Assembly: GCA_027010905.1 (NCBI GenBank) | Contig: JALVBA010000064.1 | Location: 1 to 12,575, forward strand | Direction: 5' to 3' | Length of the DNA stretch: 12,575 bases | DNA from: Marinilabiliaceae bacterium | Lineage (GTDB): Bacteria > Bacteroidota > Bacteroidia > Bacteroidales > Marinilabiliaceae | In this document: positions 8,614 to 12,575 of the stretch, one piece after another | Numbering within the stretch: the stretch's first letter is position 1 | Layout of the letters: each line of letters begins with the position of its first letter | Notes under the pieces: generated by a model | The model's input: the letters and a program-made list of their open reading frames with translations, nothing else | Database searches by the model: none | Told to the model about the DNA's origin: nothing | Position numbers and translations under genes: made by a program

Positions 8614-8828
8614 ATAATCTAAATAGGAACAGATTGTATGTTCCGATATTTCCAATATTAACTAATCACCTTAAAGAAAAACATGCTTAACGTTTTCTGT
8701 TTAAAGTTAAATATTTAAAAAATGTTAACAATGATTTTTCATCAAAAAATACATTGAATTGTTAATAAAAATAGTAATATCCGTCCTAAATCAAACAAAA
8801 CTTCCAAAAAAATATGAAAAAAAATAAA
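8614..8828. other. AT-rich spacer between radical SAM and hybrid kinase genes
   Basis: Very AT-rich non-coding DNA separating two genes on the same strand, with many A and T runs, notably around 8805-8826. On the minus strand it must hold the end of the radical SAM transcript and the start of the kinase transcript, but I see no stem-loop with a T tract and no full match to the TTG...TAnnTTTG promoter. A partial -7-like 'TAATATTG' (minus strand) overlaps the alternative TTG start of the kinase; if real, it would favour the downstream ATG. The gap suggests that the two genes are not one operon. Confidence 0.4.
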
Positions 8829-9842
8829 TCAGGTGAAAAAATTACTTCCTTCAGGACAGTTTGAACAGATCTCTATTTTCTCTTTACTTTTTAAAATTGT
8901 CCTTCTGAATAAATCACCTTTTGCACCTTTCCATATCGTTTCAAAACTATCATTTATAACACTTCCCAACTCATAATCTCCATCTTTATCGAAACAGCAG
9001 GGAAGTACTTTCCCATCCCAGGTAAAAACTGCCGACATCCACGATTTCCAACAATGTTGATATCTCTGGTTATTGAATACGGCACCTCCATTTGAACTAT
9101 ACCTTCTAAATTGTCTATTTTGTGGAGGTTCAACGTTGTCTTTGCCGAACTCATTAAATTGGGCACTCTTAATTTCAGCCCTGTCTGCCCCCAGTTCAAA
9201 GGCCATCTTTTTATACTGAGCAATCTCATGTTCGTTATGCCTGAAAACAATAAACTGAGCAACAATAGAGGGATTCCGTCTCCCCAGCCTCTTTTTTGTA
9301 CTGCTTAAAATTCTAATCGTATCCTTCACCTTCTCAATGTCTCCGCCTACCCGATACTTTTCATAGGATTTTTGGGTTACCCCGTCGAGTGAAATGTATA
9401 TCTCTGATAAACCCGATAGCACAAGCTCCTGAGCCAGTTTCTCGCTAAGAGATTGACCGTTTGTTGAGGTGATACTATAGATGTTTTTATCGGATGCTAT
9501 CTTTACTATCTTTGGAAAATCGGGATGAAGAAGAGGCTCACCCTGAAGGTAAAGATTTAAGACTGTTAGCTGGGGCGATAGCTCTGTTAATAACTTTTTG
9601 TACCAGGATAGTTCCATTCTCCCTTTGGGACGATTTAGGACTCCTGCACCGGTGGGGCATTCAGGACAATGCAAAGTGCAGGCAGTGCCCGGCTCAACTG
9701 AAATGGCAAACGGCTTACCCCAATGAACAGGATGCCTTACCACACGGCTGTACCAGAAGCTAAGGTATAGCTTAAAAAGATTACTTACCCGACTCCGGCT
9801 AATGTAGGCAGCACCTCTTGAAATATCACTCCACAAACCCAT
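8829..9842 (-). CDS. Radical SAM / SPASM domain protein
   Basis: Radical S-adenosylmethionine enzyme with a C-terminal auxiliary iron-sulfur domain; cytoplasmic, substrate unknown. In the 337-residue protein, the radical-SAM cluster motif CxxxCxxC is Cys55, Cys59 and Cys62 ('CTLHCPEC'), followed by 'YLQGEPLLHPDF' (98-109; Gly-Glu SAM-binding motif) and 'TSTNGQ' (126-131). 'EIYISLDGVTQKSYEKYR' (147-164) is the strand and loop typical of MoaA-like barrels. The SPASM part has Cys264, the adjacent pair Cys282/Cys283 ('VLPCCFDKDG') and Cys326/Cys329 ('ICSNCPEG'), enough to bind an auxiliary Fe-S cluster. SPASM enzymes include peptide-modifying maturases and anaerobic sulfatase activators, but no precursor peptide, sulfatase or maturation partner lies beside it here. 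The N-terminal 45 residues are basic and aromatic and precede the barrel. It starts with ATG and stands alone on its strand. Confidence 0.9.
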   Translation of the reverse strand: MGLWSDISRGAAYISRSRVSNLFKLYLSFWYSRVVRHPVHWGKPFAISVEPGTACTLHCPECPTGAGVLNRPKGRMELSWYKKLLTELSPQLTVLNLYLQGEPLLHPDFPKIVKIASDKNIYSITSTNGQSLSEKLAQELVLSGLSEIYISLDGVTQKSYEKYRVGGDIEKVKDTIRILSSTKKRLGRRNPSIVAQFIVFRHNEHEIAQYKKMAFELGADRAEIKSAQFNEFGKDNVEPPQNRQFRRYSSNGGAVFNNQRYQHCWKSWMSAVFTWDGKVLPCCFDKDGDYELGSVINDSFETIWKGAKGDLFRRTILKSKEKIEICSNCPEGSNFFT

Positions 9843-9943
9843 AGTCTATCTGTCCAACAATTAATTTGTTGCTAAGATTTATAAAAATTGTCACAACATA
9901 AAGAAGTTTGGCAGAATGTTATTCACAAGATGCGCGTTAGGTT

Positions 9944-9968
9944 TTCCCCTTTAGGGGAATCAAAGGGG
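9944..9968. repeat. Overlapping G/C-run inverted repeats
   Basis: TTCCCC and GGGGAA form a 6-bp stem with a TTTA loop (9944-9959). The same C run extended to CCCCTTT can instead pair with AAAGGGG at 9962-9968, a 7-bp stem with a 9-base loop. The two pairings are mutually exclusive. There is no T tract after either, so this is not a standard terminator. Short C4/G4 palindromes of this kind are also found as dispersed intergenic repeats in Bacteroidota; whether this one recurs cannot be seen here. Confidence 0.5.
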
Positions 9969-10027
9969 TAAGCGAAGGCAAATAATGAGTTTTCTTGCGG
10001 ATACTGTTTAACCGAAAACTATCGATG

Positions 10028-10062
10028 TGGCTTTGAGCCATGCAGACGGTGGCACTATGCCA
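10028..10062. repeat. Two TGGC-N5-GCCA palindromes, 22 bp apart
   Basis: TGGC-TTTGA-GCCA (10028-10040) and TGGC-ACTAT-GCCA (10050-10062) have identical half-sites and spacer length, and their centres are 22 bp apart, close to two turns of DNA. In each, the fifth position also pairs (T/A and A/T), giving 5-bp arms. They end 25 bp upstream of the -33 element of the dxs promoter, a place where an activator or repressor could act. As RNA they would form two small tri-loop hairpins. Function is inferred from geometry only. Confidence 0.45.
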
Positions 10063-10087
10063 TGAATGAGGCTTTAAATAAAAAAAA

Positions 10088-10119
10088 TTGTACTGATTGT
10101 TTCAAACTTCTTATCTTTG
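10088..10119 (+). promoter_or_regulatory. Probable dxs promoter (Bacteroidota sigma type)
   Basis: TATCTTTG at 10112-10119 matches the Bacteroidota -7 consensus TAnnTTTG exactly, and a TTG at 10088-10090 stands 21 bp upstream as the -33 element. Transcription would begin near 10125, leaving a leader of about 60 bases before the dxs ATG. The leader has no Shine-Dalgarno sequence, as usual in this phylum. Confidence 0.6.
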
Positions 10120-10187
10120 TGAATCAGAACATATCCTGATTTATATTTGTTTGTTTTTATTCAGGCTTTTAATAGAATATACCGAAC

Positions 10188-12101
10188 ATGAACGAGGAAC
10201 ACTCCCGTTTTTTAGATAAAATAGATACTCCTGAAGATTTAAAGAAGATCAGGGAAGAGGATCTCCCGTTGGTTTGCGATGAATTAAGGGAATTTATCAT
10301 AGATGCGCTCTCATGCAATCCCGGACACTTTGGTGCCAGCTTGGGGGTTGTGGAGTTGACCGTTGCGCTACACTATGCCTTTAATACCCCCGATGATAAG
10401 ATAGTTTGGGATGTGGGTCATCAGGCTTACGGACATAAAATTCTTACGGGAAGGAGAGATATATTTCGTACAAATAGAAAATATAAAGGGATTAGTGGAT
10501 TCCCTAATATTTTTGAGAGCGAGTATGATGCCTTTGGAGTAGGGCACTCATCTACCTCTATTTCGGCAGCTTTAGGGATGGCTATTGCGGCTAAAAGGCA
10601 GGGGAGAAAGCAGCAATCAGTTGCTGTGATTGGTGATGGTGCTATGACTGCCGGTCTCGCTTTTGAGGGGATAAACAACCTTGCTTCAACCAAAGCAAAT
10701 GTGTTGATTATCCTTAATGATAATAATATGGCTATTGACCCTAATGTGGGCGGATTTAGTGAATATCTGGTCGACATTGCCACATCACACACCTACAACC
10801 GGGTGAGGAGTGAGGTTTTCAGAACTCTTGAAAAACTTAACCTCGCAGGTGAACGTTCAAAAGATTTGATTACAAAAGTCAACAATAATATTAAGACACT
10901 TTTTGCCAAGCAGACAAACATTTTTGAAGGGTTGAATATTCGCTATTTTGGGCCTGTTGATGGTCATGATGTAAATCGTCTGGTCAACATCCTTAATGAC
11001 CTGAAAGATATTCTCGGTCCAAAGGTTTTGCATATCAAAACAAAAAAGGGTAAGGGGTTTAAGTTGGCTGAAGAGAATCAAACAGCATGGCATGCTGTTG
11101 GGGGTAAATTCGACAAGATTACCGGAGAGACTCTTGAGCCGAAAAGTGAAAAAAATACTCCTCCCAAATTTCAGGATGTATTTGGGCACACTATTGTTGA
11201 GTTAGCTGAAAAGAATGAGAAAATTTTTGGCATCACGCCTGCTATGCCCAGTGGATGTTCACTAAATATAATGATGGAGAAGATGCCCGACAGAGCATTT
11301 GATGTTGGTATTGCCGAGCAGCATGCTGTAACATTTTCGGCAGGGCTGGCAATTAGCGGCTTTGTACCTTTCTGTAATGTATATTCCACTTTTATGCAGC
11401 GTGCCTTCGATCAGGTTATACATGATGTTGCACTCCAAAAACTCAATGTGGTGTTTTGTCTCGACAGAGGCGGGCTTGTGGGAGCTGATGGTGCTACACA
11501 CCATGGTGTGTACGACCTTGCGTTTATGCGCAGTGTGCCAAACATTACTACTTGCAGTCCGATGGATGAGTCGGAACTTCGTAATTTGATGTATACGGCT
11601 CAACTTCCCGACAAGGGTACATTTGCCATCAGGTATCCTCGTGGCACCGGTTCTTTAACCGATTGGAGAACTCCTTTTGAGGAGGTGGAGATTGGCAAAG
11701 GGCGAAAGATCAAGGATGGTAGTGATATGGCTTTTATTACTATCGGACCTATTGGTGTAAAGGTGGGGCAGGTGATTGAGTCGTTAAGTAAAAGGGGAAT
11801 TTCAATTGCCCATTACGATTTGCGTTTTGTTAAGCCACTCGACGAAAAATTACTGCATGAGGTGTTTATGAATTTCAACAGAGTTATCACTGTTGAAGAT
11901 GGCACTGTTGTGGGTGGTATGGGAAGTGCTGTGTTGGAGTTTATGGCCGACAATGGATATTCAGCGAAGGTTAAACGAGTGGGTGTTCCTGATCGTTTTG
12001 TTGAGCATGGCACTGTTACTGAACTCTACCACGAATGCGGACTTGACAAAGAGGGGTTGGTAAAAGCGGTTGAGGAGATGGTTGTGGACAAGAGAAGATG
12101 A
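10188..12101 (+). CDS. dxs: 1-deoxy-D-xylulose-5-phosphate synthase
   Basis: Thiamine-diphosphate enzyme that joins pyruvate and glyceraldehyde 3-phosphate, releasing CO2, to give 1-deoxy-D-xylulose 5-phosphate: the first step of the MEP isoprenoid pathway, which also feeds thiamine and pyridoxal synthesis. The 637 residues match the usual length (620-640). The N-terminal domain has 'HFGASLGVVELTVALH' (47-62), 'WDVGHQAYGHKILTGR' (74-89) and the ThDP/Mg2+ motif 'GDGAMTAG' (149-156) to 'NDNN' (177-180). The middle domain has 'FDVGIAEQHAVTFSAG' (371-386), with Glu377 as the expected cofactor-activating glutamate, followed by 'DRGGLVGADGATHHG' (426-440). The C-terminal domain has 'RYPRGTG' and 'TVEDGTVVGGMGSAV'. 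The product of this pathway, undecaprenyl phosphate, is used by envelope glycosylation such as the GT2 enzyme in this window, but no operon link exists. ATG at 10188 follows a clear promoter. Monocistronic as far as visible. Confidence 0.98.
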   Translation: MNEEHSRFLDKIDTPEDLKKIREEDLPLVCDELREFIIDALSCNPGHFGASLGVVELTVALHYAFNTPDDKIVWDVGHQAYGHKILTGRRDIFRTNRKYKGISGFPNIFESEYDAFGVGHSSTSISAALGMAIAAKRQGRKQQSVAVIGDGAMTAGLAFEGINNLASTKANVLIILNDNNMAIDPNVGGFSEYLVDIATSHTYNRVRSEVFRTLEKLNLAGERSKDLITKVNNNIKTLFAKQTNIFEGLNIRYFGPVDGHDVNRLVNILNDLKDILGPKVLHIKTKKGKGFKLAEENQTAWHAVGGKFDKITGETLEPKSEKNTPPKFQDVFGHTIVELAEKNEKIFGITPAMPSGCSLNIMMEKMPDRAFDVGIAEQHAVTFSAGLAISGFVPFCNVYSTFMQRAFDQVIHDVALQKLNVVFCLDRGGLVGADGATHHGVYDLAFMRSVPNITTCSPMDESELRNLMYTAQLPDKGTFAIRYPRGTGSLTDWRTPFEEVEIGKGRKIKDGSDMAFITIGPIGVKVGQVIESLSKRGISIAHYDLRFVKPLDEKLLHEVFMNFNRVITVEDGTVVGGMGSAVLEFMADNGYSAKVKRVGVPDRFVEHGTVTELYHECGLDKEGLVKAVEEMVVDKRR

Positions 12102-12104
12102 TTT

Positions 12105-12135
12105 TCACTAGTTAAGTGGGTTTGGAGTGATTTTT
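12105..12135 (+). terminator. Possible weak terminator after dxs
   Basis: TCACT (12105-12109) can pair with AGTGA (12126-12130) across a 16-base loop, followed directly by TTTTT (12131-12135). The stem is short and the loop long, so this is only a candidate; it is placed right after the dxs stop codon. Confidence 0.25.
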
Positions 12136-12224
12136 CATGCTTGTTTCTAACGAATATATAAACATAATTAGCAACAATTGGGAGGGCATATAGGCTTTTT
12201 CTATTTTTCTAAACAGTAAGTAGG

Positions 12225-12573
12225 CTAATTTCCAAATCTATATCCTAATGAAAATTTTAACACTCTATTTTTTCACTACTCCTTGAGGAGCGAAAATGCT
12301 ATATAAGCCAAGGTCGTATGTTATTCCAGTCGTAATAGAGTTGATTTCAACACCTCCTCCAAATAACAAGAAATCATTTAATGACATATCAACCGTTAAA
12401 CCTATATGAAATCCTTGGTTTAACCTATAATTATTGCTGTAAGTTTTACCATCATCTTTATAAATCATGTTTGCAAGATTCAAACCGCCCTTTATCCCAA
12501 ATGTTTGAGCATTTGTTTGAAAGCTAAAAAGGGTTATTAATAAACCCATCTAAATATTAGTGATATCTTTCAT
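12225..12573 (-). pseudogene. Decayed outer-membrane beta-barrel (porin family) gene
   Basis: Remnant of a small secreted outer-membrane barrel of the Bacteroidota 'outer membrane beta-barrel / porin family' type. Reading from ATG at 12571-12573: 'MKDITNI', then an in-frame TAG (12550-12552), then 'MGLLITLFSFQTNAQ', the hydrophobic core and A-Q cleavage end of a signal peptide, and 'TFGIKGGLNLANM', the classic first strand of this family. The frame ends at TAG 12265-12267 just after 'GVVKK'. Reading one base less in the A6 run there restores '...VVKNRVLKFSLGYRFGN' and a stop at 12225-12227, an ideal last strand for the family. Even repaired, the mature protein would be only about 100 residues against a usual 170-200: 'DMSLNDFLL' is followed at once by 'FGGGVEINS', normally far apart, so the barrel centre appears deleted. 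A short open reading frame, 12265-12549, survives but should not make a working barrel. Confidence 0.8.
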
Positions 12574-12575
12574 TT

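Larger units (their letters stand above)
9843..10187. other. 345-bp divergent intergenic region upstream of radical SAM gene and dxs
   Basis: Non-coding on both strands. From left to right: an inverted repeat CAACAA-N5-TTGTTG (9855-9871) just upstream of the radical SAM start; a G/C-run block with TTCCCC-TTTA-GGGGAA (9944-9959) and, overlapping it, CCCCTTT (9946-9952) paired with AAAGGGG (9962-9968); two TGGC-N5-GCCA palindromes (10028-10040 and 10050-10062); an A-rich run (10078-10087); and the dxs promoter (10088-10119). One plus-strand frame from ATG 9916 is interrupted by stops within 13 codons and repeatedly after, so I do not call a gene. The richer base composition of 9930-10070 compared with the flanking AT-rich DNA makes a small RNA, repeat element or regulatory site plausible. 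Confidence 0.6.

Noticed and set aside
10050..10066. TGGCAC resembling a sigma-54 -24 element
   Set aside because: The required TTGC -12 element at the right spacing is missing, and a standard Bacteroidota promoter is present further downstream.
11262..11603. Open frame of 113 codons on the minus strand inside dxs
   Set aside because: It lies fully antisense to a strongly conserved enzyme, has no recognisable domain, and is explained by codon bias of dxs; the same holds for other antisense frames such as 7733-8092 in the kinase gene and 10427-10792 in dxs.

Overview
The window reads as chromosomal DNA of a Bacteroidota bacterium, most likely from the Bacteroidales/Marinilabiliales side. This is inferred from the low G+C content, the absence of clear Shine-Dalgarno sequences, a Bacteroidota-type promoter (TTG ... 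TAnnTTTG) in front of dxs, an HU-type/SPOR fusion protein typical of the phylum, and the adjacent rsmA-mgtE pair. It holds nine intact protein genes and one decayed gene. I see no tRNA, rRNA, insertion sequence, CRISPR array or phage gene.

Left part (1-4412, all minus strand): four genes read leftward in this order: a flippase-like membrane protein (3417-4412), a second diverged protein of the same fold (2489-3427, overlapping the first by 11 bp), a membrane protein with an HU-like N-terminus and a SPOR C-terminus (1325-2374), and a membrane family-2 glycosyltransferase (177-1277). Together they look like an envelope or cell-division cluster. A 132-bp divergent spacer separates them from the plus-strand pair rsmA (16S rRNA dimethyltransferase) and mgtE (Mg2+ channel/transporter), which are 26 bp apart and probably co-transcribed.

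Middle part (6796-9842, minus strand): a six-TM hybrid histidine kinase with a C-terminal receiver, convergent with mgtE, and a radical SAM/SPASM protein. They are separated by about 0.2 kb of very AT-rich DNA.

Right part: a 345-bp non-coding stretch (9843-10187) divides the radical SAM gene from dxs, the first enzyme of the MEP isoprenoid pathway. Only its last third is explained by the dxs promoter. The remainder contains G/C-run inverted repeats and two TGGC-N5-GCCA palindromes exactly 22 bp apart. After dxs, running convergently at the window edge, lies a pseudogene of a small outer-membrane beta-barrel protein. It carries a nonsense codon in its signal peptide, an apparent internal deletion and a frameshift in an A6 tract.

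The genes are mostly housekeeping or envelope functions. I found no clear new multi-gene system. The points most worth a second look are the HU-TM-SPOR protein and its flippase/glycosyltransferase neighbours, the structured region upstream of dxs, and the multiply damaged barrel gene.
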